Notes under the pieces: generated by a model
The model's input: the letters and a program-made list of their open reading frames with translations, nothing else
Database searches by the model: none
Told to the model about the DNA's origin: nothing
Origin: Pasteurellaceae bacterium Macca
Lineage (GTDB): Bacteria; Pseudomonadota; Gammaproteobacteria; Enterobacterales; Pasteurellaceae
DNA length: 64,000 bases
Reading direction: 5' to 3'
Assembly (NCBI GenBank): GCA_023101485.1
Contig: LVZB01000030.1
Coordinates: forward strand, 62,001 to 126,000
Program-made: the position numbers and the translations under genes
Shown: one piece after another, positions 18,028 to 27,626 of the stretch
How positions within the stretch are numbered: position 1 is the stretch's first letter
Layout: each line of letters starts with the position of its first letter

Positions 18028-18937
18028 CAATGTTTATTAATGCGAATTGATCCGCTAGATAATCTAGTAATAGCGCTACCGCAGGCAGCATTCCTCGCCG
18101 TGAAGGATAAGCCGCATGAATTTTACCTTGTTCCATTCGCCAGCCTTGGGGCAAAACTTCAATTAAATCCCCCCGAGCAAGTTCGTTTTTTACACAAACA
18201 TAGGGAATAGCAACAATACCAATGCTATTTAAGGTCGCTTCGGTGAGTAGATAGAGATTTTCTGTGGAAAGTGAAGGATCATGGTGGATTTTCTGTATCT
18301 GCTGGCTTTCATCATGATAAAAAAGCCAGAAATGCTCCGCCGTTTGCCCACTTAAACTTGGGTATTGTGCGAGATCGGCGAGGGTTTCAACGGGTTTTGC
18401 CACCAAATTAGGGTTAGCGACTAACACTAATCGAGAATCCATAAAGGTTTTTACCACTAAATCGCTATTGGGTAGTGGGAAGGGGCGAACACGGATAGCA
18501 AAATCCAATCTTTCTTGCACCACATCAACACGGCGATTGGTATTTTCGACATGAATTTTGACCTTAGGGTAGCGTTGCATAAAAGCCACCACCATTTTGC
18601 CCACAAACATATCCATCAACTCTTTTGGGCAACTAAACCGCACCATTCCCTGTGGCTCACTGCTATGTTGATCAATAAGCTCTTGTGCCGCTTCGGCTTC
18701 TGTGGCTAAGGCGACGCAGTGGCGGTAGTAAAGCTCGCCAATATGGGTGATTTTAAATTGGTAGGTATTACGTTGGATCAACTTAACCCCTAAACGCTGT
18801 TCAAGTTTCGCTATTCGGCGACTAATAGTTGCCTTAGAGATATTTAATTTACGGCTAGCGGCACTAAACCCATGGGCATCGACCACTTGGGCAAAGAGAT
18901 AGAGTTCGTTTAAATCAATACAGTATTGCTGGTTCAT
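18023..18937 (-). CDS. LysR-family transcriptional regulator
   Basis: 304 residues. The winged helix-turn-helix is at residues about 9-68 (FAQVVDAHGFSAASRKLNISKATISRRIAKLEQRLGVKLIQR), and the remainder is the type 2 periplasmic-fold effector domain. It belongs to the large AaeR/DmlR-like group. It lies between two isochorismatase-like genes, one downstream on its strand and one divergent, which it probably controls. Its effector cannot be read from sequence. Confidence 0.9.
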   Translation of the reverse strand: MNQQYCIDLNELYLFAQVVDAHGFSAASRKLNISKATISRRIAKLEQRLGVKLIQRNTYQFKITHIGELYYRHCVALATEAEAAQELIDQHSSEPQGMVRFSCPKELMDMFVGKMVVAFMQRYPKVKIHVENTNRRVDVVQERLDFAIRVRPFPLPNSDLVVKTFMDSRLVLVANPNLVAKPVETLADLAQYPSLSGQTAEHFWLFYHDESQQIQKIHHDPSLSTENLYLLTEATLNSIGIVAIPYVCVKNELARGDLIEVLPQGWRMEQGKIHAAYPSRRGMLPAVALLLDYLADQFALINIE

Positions 18938-18956
18938 CGCGGTTTTACAGAGATAG

Positions 18957-18976
18957 CTGTTTCAAAATTGGAACAG
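18957..18976. promoter_or_regulatory. Candidate LysR operator in divergent intergenic region
   Basis: CTGTTTCAAAATTGGAACAG is an inverted repeat (arms CTGTTTC/GGAACAG, one mismatch, six-base spacer). It sits 20 bp before the LysR start and about 140 bp before the divergent hydrolase. The half-sites recur at 18001-18027. Confidence 0.45.
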
Positions 18977-19114
18977 AGTGGTCAAAATTAGGTACTATTT
19001 GAGCTGACTGTTTTATTTTATACTAATTTCGCTTTTGAGTACTAGTGCGAAATTAAGGGCTGGTAATCAAAGCATTATGTTTATTTTATCAATTTTATGA
19101 ATAAGGAAAAGCAA

Positions 19115-19792
19115 ATGAGCCAACCTGCAAACTTTAACGGTGCAATTCCTCGCATCGATCCAGAAAATGCCGTGATGTTATTAATTGACCACCAAAGTGG
19201 TTTATTTAATACCGTTCGTGATATTCCTCTTTTAGAACTACGTGCAAATGCTACCACATTAGCCAAAGTAGCCACATTGGCAAAAATGCCTGTGATTACT
19301 ACAGCCTCTGTACCACAAGGTCCAAATGGTCCGCTTATCCCAGAGATTCACAAATATGCCCCTCACGCACAATATGTTGCACGCACAGGGCAAATTAACT
19401 CTTGGGATAACCCTGATTTTGTTGCCGCCGTTAAAGCTACGGGCAAAAAACAACTCATTATTGCGGGTACAATTACAAGCGTTTGCATGGCTTTCCCAGC
19501 CATTTCTGCGATTGCCGAAGGCTACCAAGTTTTTGTCGTGATTGACGCTTCGGGTACTTATTCTAAAATGGCACAAGAAATCACCCTTGCTCGTGTCGTA
19601 CAAGCAGGTGCAGTACCAATGGATACCGCTGCCGTTTGTTCAGAAATTCAAGGCACTTGGAATCGCCCTGATGCACAAGAATGGGCTGATGCGTACAGTG
19701 CCGTGTTCCCAGAATATCAACTTTTAATCGAAAGTTATTTAAAAGCACGTGAAGTAGAACACAATCACGAACTTTTAGATTCTGAGAAGTAA
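19115..19792 (+). CDS. Isochorismatase-like cysteine hydrolase
   Basis: 225 residues from the ATG at 19115, which has AAGGA nine bases upstream; an in-frame ATG at 19097 lies before that site. The triad is visible: LIDHQSGLF (Asp), [11 protein letters not shown] (Lys) and [12 protein letters not shown] (Cys). It is clearly related to the hydrolase at 17290 (shared DHQ.GL, GPNGPL.PE and GKKQLIIAG blocks) but has its own C-terminal tail. It diverges from the LysR gene. Confidence 0.85.
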   Translation: MSQPANFNGAIPRIDPENAVMLLIDHQSGLFNTVRDIPLLELRANATTLAKVATLAKMPVITTASVPQGPNGPLIPEIHKYAPHAQYVARTGQINSWDNPDFVAAVKATGKKQLIIAGTITSVCMAFPAISAIAEGYQVFVVIDASGTYSKMAQEITLARVVQAGAVPMDTAAVCSEIQGTWNRPDAQEWADAYSAVFPEYQLLIESYLKAREVEHNHELLDSEK

Positions 19793-19800
19793 TCCCACAG

Positions 19801-19826
19801 TCGCCCCATCATTTGGGGCGATTTTA
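19801..19826 (+). terminator. Terminator of the second hydrolase gene
   Basis: TCGCCCCA/TGGGGCGA stem (19801-19808 with 19814-19821) followed by a short TTTTAT run. Confidence 0.7.
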
Positions 19827-19952
19827 TATCCGATAAAACGGATTCCCCTTCAATTTCATCATTTCATAATGACCAATGGCGAATAACGATGTTACGCGAT
19901 TAAGCACATATTGATGCTAAAATGGCAAGCATAATTTATTCACGGAGGTTTG

Positions 19953-21764
19953 ATGAAACTCGATCTTTTTTCCCAGTGGTATCAACAGGCAAAATCGGCG
20001 GTGGTGAGCCGTCCTGTCGAAATTTTGCTTATTACGCTTTTTTCCTTACCGCTAATGTGGCTCTCGCTAGATAGCCACGATTATTTTAAATATTGGCTAT
20101 TTACGCCTTTCTATTTTGTGGTGAGCTATTTAACTCGCCCTTGGAAAATACCCTACGGGCTTTCGCTATTTTTGCCGTTATTGGGGTCAGCGTGGATCGC
20201 TTTTTCCGATTTGCCATTTGAAAGCTATTTTGAATTTCCAGCCTATTGGGGCGGATTATTGATTGCGTTTGTCACCCTATGTGCTTTTCCTTTTGAAAAG
20301 GATAATCATCGCTTTGTCCTCCGTGCTTTTTATACCGTTTTCCACGGGATATATGCTTATCTGCTGAATTGGGTCATTATTGGCATTTTAAGCGTGCTAT
20401 TATTCAGCTTTGAAGCACTCTTTGATCTCGCTTTTCACGGAGAAACTTATCCTCGCCTTATCTTATTTAGCCATTTTACTTTCTTCCCATTGTTGCTTTT
20501 AATTTTCCAACAGCGAAATCAAGAAATGGGCATTTCAAGCCTGTTATTTGACACTATCCAGCATTTCATTTTCTCCCTTGCCTTGATGATCTACACCCTG
20601 ATTCTCTTTCTCTATACGGGGAAAATTATCGTCTTAGGCGAATTGCCGAAAGGGATTATTGCAACCATGGTGATACCTTATTTAATCAGCGGTTTGGTGA
20701 TCTATGCGTTGCAAATACTGTGTGAAAAACCACGTTGGGCAGGCTTTTTCCGCTTATTCCCTTACTTCGCCCTCGTGCCGTTAGGGCTATTTGCGATCAG
20801 TATTGAACAACGTGTCGCCCAATATGGTTTAACCGTTGAGCGTGTCTACCTCATTGCCCTCGGGGTGATGTTAGCCCTCTGTTATGGGGTGCTATGGTGG
20901 AAAAGGTTACGCCAATTCCGCTATTGGGCGGTGGTGATTATCACGGGCGTTAGCTTAATAACGATGATTCTCTCCCCTGAAAAAATCGCCTATCAAAATC
21001 AAGAGGGGCGTTTTATTGCGTTACTGGATGAGATGAAATTACTCAATTCAGAGGGAAAAATCCGCAGTGATTTCCAACCTGACATGGCGTTAAAAAAGAT
21101 CACCATGGCACAATTTCAGCAGTATGAAAAACTGATGAAAATGGCAAGTTACCTAAACACTCGTCTTTCAATGATAGAAGAAGAGGAGAGTCAAATCCTT
21201 GAGCAGAAAATGGTGGCGCGATACGGTGAAGGGATAAAGCGAATTTTAGGATTATCTTTTAATGACTATGAGCAAGTTATTGAGTATGAAGGGAAAAAGA
21301 TTGTGCCATTCGATAAGAAGGATAGCAATATGGCGGTGACGGCAGAATTGACCCCGTCAAATGAGGACAATACTCAAGCACACTTGGCAGGAAGATTTAT
21401 CTTCCACCAATCCGAAATCGCGCCAGATAGGGTCTATGATATTCAGCATTACAAAAAGTTTGTGCGTTTGAGCAAAGTCATTCCGGTTATTCCTCATCAG
21501 CCTTTTTGTTACACCGTTGAGGAGGCAAATTTCTGTCTTTCTTTAGAGGATAGACTCCACCAAATTTTTAAAGCCCATCAGTTAGATCCAAGGGTAAAAC
21601 AGCCCTATGAAGTCTTGTTGGGCTTGACCAAAGAGGTGTTGCTAATGCTTGATACGGATAACGGTAATTTACTGTCTTTTAGCCATATTCGTATTGAATA
21701 TGATGAGGCGAAAGGCTACTACATTTCAGATACCAGCGGTTTGGACGCGGTTTTTGTGAAATAA
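19953..21764 (+). CDS. DUF4153 multi-spanning membrane protein
   Basis: 603 residues from the ATG at 19953, preceded by CGGAGG. Residues about 15-345 contain some ten hydrophobic segments separated by short loops (for example LITLFSLPLMWLSL, VIIGILSVLLFSF, WAVVIITGVSLITMIL). The C-terminal 250 residues are soluble and charged. The layout matches DUF4153 proteins, which are common in Pasteurellaceae and of unknown function. Not in an obvious operon. Confidence 0.7.
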   Translation: MKLDLFSQWYQQAKSAVVSRPVEILLITLFSLPLMWLSLDSHDYFKYWLFTPFYFVVSYLTRPWKIPYGLSLFLPLLGSAWIAFSDLPFESYFEFPAYWGGLLIAFVTLCAFPFEKDNHRFVLRAFYTVFHGIYAYLLNWVIIGILSVLLFSFEALFDLAFHGETYPRLILFSHFTFFPLLLLIFQQRNQEMGISSLLFDTIQHFIFSLALMIYTLILFLYTGKIIVLGELPKGIIATMVIPYLISGLVIYALQILCEKPRWAGFFRLFPYFALVPLGLFAISIEQRVAQYGLTVERVYLIALGVMLALCYGVLWWKRLRQFRYWAVVIITGVSLITMILSPEKIAYQNQEGRFIALLDEMKLLNSEGKIRSDFQPDMALKKITMAQFQQYEKLMKMASYLNTRLSMIEEEESQILEQKMVARYGEGIKRILGLSFNDYEQVIEYEGKKIVPFDKKDSNMAVTAELTPSNEDNTQAHLAGRFIFHQSEIAPDRVYDIQHYKKFVRLSKVIPVIPHQPFCYTVEEANFCLSLEDRLHQIFKAHQLDPRVKQPYEVLLGLTKEVLLMLDTDNGNLLSFSHIRIEYDEAKGYYISDTSGLDAVFVK

Positions 21765-21884
21765 GCGCAAAGACAAGCGGTCAAATTTTTTCACTTTTTT
21801 GCACGCTTCCCCCAAAAGTAGCTAAAAGGGGGCTAATGGGTGAGAAAGCAAAATGATCACAAAATTCGACCGCTTGTTGGGGAT

Positions 21885-21912
21885 AAAAAAGTCGGCTAAA
21901 TGCCGACTTTTT
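21885..21912. terminator. Bidirectional terminator between DUF4153 gene and glgP
   Basis: AAAAAAGTCGGC and GCCGACTTTTT form a long stem around TAAAT, with T runs on both strands. It serves convergent genes. Confidence 0.9.
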
Positions 21913-21929
21913 ACGTTGAAAGGGGAGGA

Positions 21930-24443
21930 TTATTTCAGGTTATAGAGTTTGCCTGAATCCACCATTAACTCCGCCACCTTCGGTTGGTTGCAAAGCTGAG
22001 TTTCGCTCATTGGCTCAATATTCCAAATCTCTTTGGCGTAATCGAGGACGGAGCGATCCGAGGAGAAATACCCCATATTCGCAATATTGATAATGGCAGA
22101 GCGTGTCCATGCTTTCTTATTTTGGAAGTAGTGGGCAACTTTCTCTTGGGCTTCCACATAGGCACGGAAATCTGCACAGGCTTGATAATAATCCCCCGAA
22201 GAGAGAATTAAATCTTGGTAGCGGTATGGGTCATCTGGGGAGAAATGCCCATTTAAGATCTGAGAAATCGCGAGGTTTAATTCGCCGTCTGTTTCATAGT
22301 AGCTGTAAGGCGAATAGCCGTGACGACGTAACTCTTCAACTTGTTCCACTGTATTGCCGAAGATGAAAATATTATCACGTCCGACACGGTCTAAAATCTC
22401 CACATTTGCGCCGTCTAATGTGCCAATTGTTAATGCACCATTAAGGGCAAATTTCATATTAGACGTACCAGAGGCTTCTGTGCCAGCGAGGGAAATTTGT
22501 TCCGAAATGTCCGCCGCAGGGATGATCAGTTGAGCAAGGCTGACGCTGTAATTCGGGATAAAGACCACTTTAATTAAATCACGAATGCGAGGATCGTTGT
22601 TGATCACCTTCGCCACATCGTTAATCAAGCGAATGACTTTTTTCGCCGCATAATAAGCACTGGCGGCTTTACCAGCAAAGAGGAATACGCGGGGTTGCCA
22701 ATCGCCATTTGGATTTTTTAAGATGCGGTTATACAGGGCGATAATGTGTAACACGTTCAGTTGTTGGCGTTTGTATTTGTGAATACGTTTGATCTGGACG
22801 TCAAAAATCGCTTCTGGATTGAGCGTGATCCCTTGAGTTTGTTGGATATAATCGGCGAGTTTGCGTTTATTTTCCACTTTCACTGCCGCAATTTCAGCTT
22901 GTACTTCAGCGTTATCGGCAAAGGTATTGAGCTTTTCAAGCTGGGTTAATTCTGTTCGCCACGTTTTACCGATATATTTATCTAAAATGCTAGTTAAACC
23001 CGGGTTAGCAATTTGAATCCAACGGCGTGGGGTGACGCCATTGGTCACATTGGTAAAGCGATCTGGATAGATACGCGCAAAATCAGCAAAAATAGATTCC
23101 ACCATTAAATCTGAGTGGATTTTGGCAACGCCATTCACTTTTCCTGAGGCGATTACTGCTAACCATGCCATGCGGATACGGCGTTCACCAGATTCATCAA
23201 TAATAGATACACGACGAATCAATTCATCATCAGTGGGGAATTTTTCCCGCACTTCTTGTAAGAACCAGTCGTTGATCTCAAAAATAATTTGTAGATGACG
23301 GGGTAAAACACGGGCAACCATTTCCACCGGCCACGTTTCTAGGGCTTCACTCATTAAGGTGTGATTGGTGTAGAAGAAGGTTTTGCGTGTCGTGTGCCAC
23401 GCTTGTTCCCAGCTATATCCTTTATCATCAATTAAGATACGCATCAATTCAGGAATAGCGAGGGTAGGGTGGGTGTCGTTAAGATGAATCGCCACTTTGT
23501 CAGCAAGATTCAAGCAAGACCCTGATTCCACTTCGTGACGGCGGATAATATCTTGTACGGAAGCCGAACAGAGGAAATATTCTTGTCTTAAACGCAATTC
23601 ACGCCCGTTATAGGTGGAATCATCAGGGTAGAGAACCCGAGAAACATTCTCCGAGCTGTTTTGTTGGCTCATTGCAGAGAAATAATCGCCTCGGTTGAAA
23701 TCTGCTAAGCCAAATACTTTTTCGCCAGCATGAGCAGACCATAAACGGAGGCTATTCGTTGCCGCGGTTTCAAAGCCAGGGACTAATTGGTCGTGGGCTT
23801 GGGCGAGGATCTCTTCATCGGCTTGCCACACCGTTTTTTTACCCTCTTGCCATGTTTTTCCACCAAAACGGATTGGGAAACATTTACTGGCTCGGGTATA
23901 TGGCCAAGCAAATTCTTTATCTAACCAATAATCCGGATGCTCAACCTGTTCGCCATTTTTGATCTCTTGGCGGAACATGCCGTATTCATAACGAATACCG
24001 TAACCAATCGCTGGGATTTTCATTGCCGCAAGGCTATCCATATAACAAGCGGCTAAACGCCCTAAACCGCCGTTACCTAAACCCGGGTCGCCCTCTTCAT
24101 TGATAATATCTTCCAGATCTAAACCCAACTCATCAAAAGCGGCGCTCATGAGTTCATACACGCCTTCGGCGATCATCGCATTACTGAAGGTTCTCCCCAT
24201 TAAAAATTCCATAGAGAGATAATAAACACGGCGACTGGTATTGGCAGCTTGGCTACGGCGAGTTTGTAACCACGATTCGGTTGAGAGATCCCGAACAACC
24301 CGAAGGGCGGCATTTAACCAGTTACGTTTGCTCGCTTCACGGGGTTCTACACCTAAGGCAAAGACGAGTTTATGCAAAATCGCTTTTTTAGCATCTTGAA
24401 TATGCTCAGGGCTAAGATGAATGGTTGGCTGAGTGTTTGCCAT
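21930..24443 (-). CDS. glgP: Glycogen phosphorylase
   Basis: 837 residues, slightly longer than the usual 815-820. The enzyme releases glucose-1-phosphate from glycogen using pyridoxal phosphate. The cofactor lysine lies in [27 protein letters not shown]. The N-terminal [14 protein letters not shown] and the [10 protein letters not shown] segment are also characteristic. MalP is a paralogous alternative, but the presence of the glycogen genes at 29546-36665 favours GlgP. In many relatives glgP ends the glgBXCA operon; here it stands alone 5 kb away on the other strand. Confidence 0.92.
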   Translation of the reverse strand: MANTQPTIHLSPEHIQDAKKAILHKLVFALGVEPREASKRNWLNAALRVVRDLSTESWLQTRRSQAANTSRRVYYLSMEFLMGRTFSNAMIAEGVYELMSAAFDELGLDLEDIINEEGDPGLGNGGLGRLAACYMDSLAAMKIPAIGYGIRYEYGMFRQEIKNGEQVEHPDYWLDKEFAWPYTRASKCFPIRFGGKTWQEGKKTVWQADEEILAQAHDQLVPGFETAATNSLRLWSAHAGEKVFGLADFNRGDYFSAMSQQNSSENVSRVLYPDDSTYNGRELRLRQEYFLCSASVQDIIRRHEVESGSCLNLADKVAIHLNDTHPTLAIPELMRILIDDKGYSWEQAWHTTRKTFFYTNHTLMSEALETWPVEMVARVLPRHLQIIFEINDWFLQEVREKFPTDDELIRRVSIIDESGERRIRMAWLAVIASGKVNGVAKIHSDLMVESIFADFARIYPDRFTNVTNGVTPRRWIQIANPGLTSILDKYIGKTWRTELTQLEKLNTFADNAEVQAEIAAVKVENKRKLADYIQQTQGITLNPEAIFDVQIKRIHKYKRQQLNVLHIIALYNRILKNPNGDWQPRVFLFAGKAASAYYAAKKVIRLINDVAKVINNDPRIRDLIKVVFIPNYSVSLAQLIIPAADISEQISLAGTEASGTSNMKFALNGALTIGTLDGANVEILDRVGRDNIFIFGNTVEQVEELRRHGYSPYSYYETDGELNLAISQILNGHFSPDDPYRYQDLILSSGDYYQACADFRAYVEAQEKVAHYFQNKKAWTRSAIINIANMGYFSSDRSVLDYAKEIWNIEPMSETQLCNQPKVAELMVDSGKLYNLK

Positions 24444-24631
24444 TGATTACTCCTAAGACAGATTTGTAATTTAAAGAAAAAAACGCTCGCATTTTACCTT
24501 AAATCTGATTTCAAATTCAGCGAATTAGACAAAAATTACGTTGATTGACGAAAATATGCTACGGGCTTTACGGAGATCATTTTTTTCCAAAATTAGGATT
24601 GATTTTTAACGAAAAATGCTTAGAATGCGCT

Positions 24632-24732
24632 TTCGGCTTTTTGCCGTGAAATTAAAGGGAAATAGCTGGGTCGCCTGCTATTTTTAGATTAACAAAGAAC
24701 CGTCAAGGTTCTCTTTTTATGAGAAACTCACC
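24632..24732 (+). promoter_or_regulatory. Structured 5' leader of rplY
   Basis: A TAGAAT -10 at 24622-24627 puts the transcript start near 24634. The leader can form two hairpins: AATAGC/GCTATT (about 24661-24683) and AGAACC/GGTTCT (about 24696-24712) followed by CTTTTT. Autoregulatory L25 leaders are known in gamma-proteobacteria; this one is assigned by position and structure, not by alignment. Confidence 0.45.
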
Positions 24733-25020
24733 ATGTCATTCAAATTTGAAGCTGAAGTTCGTTCTGCGCAAGGTAAGGGTGCGAGCCGCCGCCTGCGTCA
24801 CAATGGTCAAGTGCCTGCAATCATCTACGGTGGTAACGCAGAGCCAGTATCTATCATCTTAGATCACGATAAAGTGAATAACGCACAAGTCCACGATGCG
24901 TTCTATAACGAAGTTTTAACTATCGTTGTAGCGGGTAAAGAAGAGCAAGTTAAAGTACAAGCGATTCAACGTCACCCAACTAAACCAAAATTAGTTCACT
25001 TAGATTTTAAACGCGTGTAA
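24733..25020 (+). CDS. rplY: 50S ribosomal protein L25
   Basis: 95 residues, the short single-domain L25 that binds loop E of 5S rRNA. The N-terminal [18 protein letters not shown] and PAIIYGG motifs are diagnostic. The gene is monocistronic, with a leader and a strong terminator. Confidence 0.97.
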   Translation: MSFKFEAEVRSAQGKGASRRLRHNGQVPAIIYGGNAEPVSIILDHDKVNNAQVHDAFYNEVLTIVVAGKEEQVKVQAIQRHPTKPKLVHLDFKRV

Positions 25021-25062
25021 TTTTGCTTTAAACGCATTTTTCATCGAAACTATCTGTATTAT

Positions 25063-25096
25063 AAAGCTCTCTAAATGAAAATTTAGGGAGCTTTTT
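25063..25096 (+). terminator. Intrinsic terminator of rplY
   Basis: AAAGCTCTCTAAAT (25063-25076) pairs with ATTTAGGGAGCTTT (25081-25094) around GAAA, followed by T residues. The 140 bases after it contain only a direct repeat ATGTAGTTAAGTTGGA near 25174 and 25190. Confidence 0.9.
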
Positions 25097-25240
25097 CATT
25101 GCGTTGTATTATGAAAGCCAATCTTGATGGATTTCAATAAAGATCAGTAATTTTTATTGGATAGTGTTTTAGTATGTAGTTAAGTTGGATATGTAGTTAA
25201 GTTGGAAAGGTAATTAGATTAGTCATTTATGTAAGGAAAA

Positions 25241-25314
25241 TGGAGGCGTGTCCCGGAGTCGAACCGAGCTACATGGATTTGCAATCCAGTGCATAACCGC
25301 TTTGCTAACACGCC
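25241..25314 (-). tRNA. tRNA-Cys (GCA)
   Basis: 74 nt on the minus strand, GGCGTGTT...CACGCC acceptor, anticodon loop CTGGATTGCAAATCCA with GCA, T arm GGTTCGACTCC, and an encoded CCA end. Confidence 0.96.
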
Positions 25315-25329
25315 ATTAGAGAAGAAATT

Positions 25330-25405
<76 letters not shown>

Positions 25406-25605
25406 ATTTGACTTGTTGTTTAAAACGAGGTGCATTCTACGTTTTTTTGTTTTGTTGTCAAATCTTTATTTTAGTTAATAAATTTAATTGATTAAAAAAA
25501 GGGCATTATGCTGATTATTTACTAAATTTAAGTTGATTTAGGAATAGGTTAAGAATAGTATATTGAGAATACATCTTATTTAATTTATCTTTTTAAGGAG
25601 CTTTT

Positions 25606-26418
25606 ATGCGTTTAACTTCATTAGCAATGGCAATTTCTGGTTTATTTTTAGCCTCAAATGTAATCGCTGCAGACTTATCTAAAGAGACTGCCGGCTACAA
25701 AGCATTTGTTGTAGAACAAATTGATGCCCTTGTAGCAGATACCGAAAAATTCGTTACTTATTTAAAAGATGGTGATGTACAAAAAGCTAAGCAAATCTAT
25801 CCCCTTGCAAGAATGTACTTTGAGCGTTCTGAACCGATTGCAGAAAGTTTTGGCGATTTGGATCCAAAAATTGATGCCCGTTTAGCTGATCTTGCTGAAG
25901 AAGGTAAAAACGAAAAAGATTGGTCGGGTTTCCATAAAATTGAAAAAGTACTTTGGGAACAAAATACCACTAAAGGAACAGAGGCAACAGCAGTTCAGTT
26001 ATTAAAAGATGTTAAAGAATTGCGAGCTAAAATTCCAACTGCGGAAGTGACTGCTGAGTTAATGATTACAGGTGCTGTCGATCTTCTTAATGAAGTTTCA
26101 ACAACTAAAGTAACGGGTGAAGAAGAGATTTTCTCTAAAACTGACCTCTATGATTTTAAAGCGAACATTGAAGGGGCAGAAAAAATCTATGAAATTTTCA
26201 AACCGCAGTTAGCAAAAAAATCCGAAAAATTGGTAAAAGAAATTGGTGAGCGTTTTGCTGAAGTCAATGCTTTATTGGCTAAACATAATAAAGTGAAATC
26301 AGGTTATGACTATGTAGGTTATGATAAATTAACACAAGCTGATATTAAAGCCTTAGCAGAAGCAGTGAATAAATTAGGTGAGCCATTAGCACAAATGGGC
26401 ATCATTTTAGAAAAATAG
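25606..26418 (+). CDS. efeO: EfeO/EfeM imelysin-like iron-uptake periplasmic protein
   Basis: 270 residues with a cleavable signal peptide (about 1-21, VIA-A). The mature part is a single imelysin (peptidase M75-like) domain with the HxxE motif at FHKIEKVLW. It lacks the N-terminal cupredoxin domain of E. coli EfeO, so it is the short EfeM-type form. It binds iron in the periplasm for the EfeUOB importer. First gene of the operon, nine bases before efeB. Upstream, TTGAGAATACATCTTATTT (about 25563) weakly resembles a Fur box. Confidence 0.85.
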   Translation: MRLTSLAMAISGLFLASNVIAADLSKETAGYKAFVVEQIDALVADTEKFVTYLKDGDVQKAKQIYPLARMYFERSEPIAESFGDLDPKIDARLADLAEEGKNEKDWSGFHKIEKVLWEQNTTKGTEATAVQLLKDVKELRAKIPTAEVTAELMITGAVDLLNEVSTTKVTGEEEIFSKTDLYDFKANIEGAEKIYEIFKPQLAKKSEKLVKEIGERFAEVNALLAKHNKVKSGYDYVGYDKLTQADIKALAEAVNKLGEPLAQMGIILEK

Positions 26419-26426
26419 GGGAAAAT

Positions 26427-27626
26427 ATGCAAAACGATTGTCCTTCTGCACGTCGTGATTTTCTCAAAAAAGCTACCGTCATTGGTGCTAGCTCATTAGC
26501 TAGCACCATTGTATACGGCTTAGAACCACGTCAGCGTGCATCTCAAATAAATCATTATCCATTTTATAATGAACATCAACAAGGTATTGAAACGCCTGCT
26601 CAAAAACATATTTATTTCATCGTATTAGATCTGCATACCACAGAGATTGCTAAAATCAAAGAGATGTTTAAAACATGGACTGCATATGCAGCGAATTTAA
26701 CCTCTAGTAAAAATGTGAAGCCTTATGGTGAAAATGCGCATGTGCCTACGATTGATACGGGTGAAGCAGATAGTTTAAATAGTGCTAATTTGACTCTGAC
26801 TTTTGGTGTGAGCCCAACTTTTTTTGAGAAATTAAATATTACTCACTTAAAACCAAAAGCCTTAGTAGGATTGCCTCATTTTCCTCGGGATCAACTAAAA
26901 GAGCAGTACACAGGCGGGGATATTTGTATTCAAGCATGTGCTGATGATCCACAAGTCGCTTTCCATGCTGTCCGCAATCTTGTCCGTGTGGCTCGTTCAC
27001 TCATCACAATGCGTTGGAGCCAAGCTGGTTTTAATTCTTTTGAAGGTAGTGATACACCTCGAAATCTTTTTGGGTTTAAAGATGGAACCGGTAATCCACA
27101 GGGTAAAGAGTTGAAAGAAGCAATATGGTGTCAAGAAAATGATTGGTTAAATGGTGGTTCTTACCTTGTTGCTCGCCGTATCCAAATGCATTTAGAAACG
27201 TGGGATCGTACAAATTTAAATGGTCAGGAAGAAACTTTTGGTCGTCATCGTGATTCTGGCGCACCTTTAGGAATGAAACAAGAATTTGATACTGTTGATC
27301 TCAATAAGCTAGATAGTGAAGGTAAACCGCATATTTCTGAAATTTCTCATTTGCATTTAGCTAAGCACACCGGTAAAAAGATTTTTCGACGTTCTTTCTC
27401 CTACGCTAGCGGTATCGATGCAAAAACTGGTCAGTTTGATGCAGGTTTGTTATTTATTTCCTTTCAACGTGATCCAAACCAATTTATTACAATTCAAAAT
27501 AATTTAGGCAATATTGACAAAATGAATGAATATATCACGCATATTGGCAGTGGGTTATTTGCCTGTTTTTCAGGAGTGAAAAATGAAAACGATTATTTGG
27601 GCAAAGCGTTATTTGACCAACTTTAA
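26427..27626 (+). CDS. efeB: EfeB DyP-type haem peroxidase, Tat-exported
   Basis: 399 residues. A twin-arginine signal (ARRDFLKKATVIGASS) exports the folded enzyme. The dye-decolourising peroxidase signature LFGFKDGTGN (catalytic Asp and GxxDG) and the FGRHRDSGAPLG segment are present. In the Efe system it oxidises ferrous iron, and it has been proposed to release iron from haem. The last 44 bases overlap the efeU start in another frame, which suggests coupled translation. Confidence 0.92.
   Translation: MQNDCPSARRDFLKKATVIGASSLASTIVYGLEPRQRASQINHYPFYNEHQQGIETPAQKHIYFIVLDLHTTEIAKIKEMFKTWTAYAANLTSSKNVKPYGENAHVPTIDTGEADSLNSANLTLTFGVSPTFFEKLNITHLKPKALVGLPHFPRDQLKEQYTGGDICIQACADDPQVAFHAVRNLVRVARSLITMRWSQAGFNSFEGSDTPRNLFGFKDGTGNPQGKELKEAIWCQENDWLNGGSYLVARRIQMHLETWDRTNLNGQEETFGRHRDSGAPLGMKQEFDTVDLNKLDSEGKPHISEISHLHLAKHTGKKIFRRSFSYASGIDAKTGQFDAGLLFISFQRDPNQFITIQNNLGNIDKMNEYITHIGSGLFACFSGVKNENDYLGKALFDQL

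Noticed and set aside
25171-25206. Direct repeat ATGTAGTTAAGTTGGA near the tRNA genes as an attachment site
   Set aside because: The two copies are 16 bases apart, do not match the tRNA 3' ends, and no integrase is nearby.
25540-25600. Fur box upstream of efeO
   Set aside because: The match to the Fur consensus is too weak by eye to list as a site, though iron control is expected for this operon.
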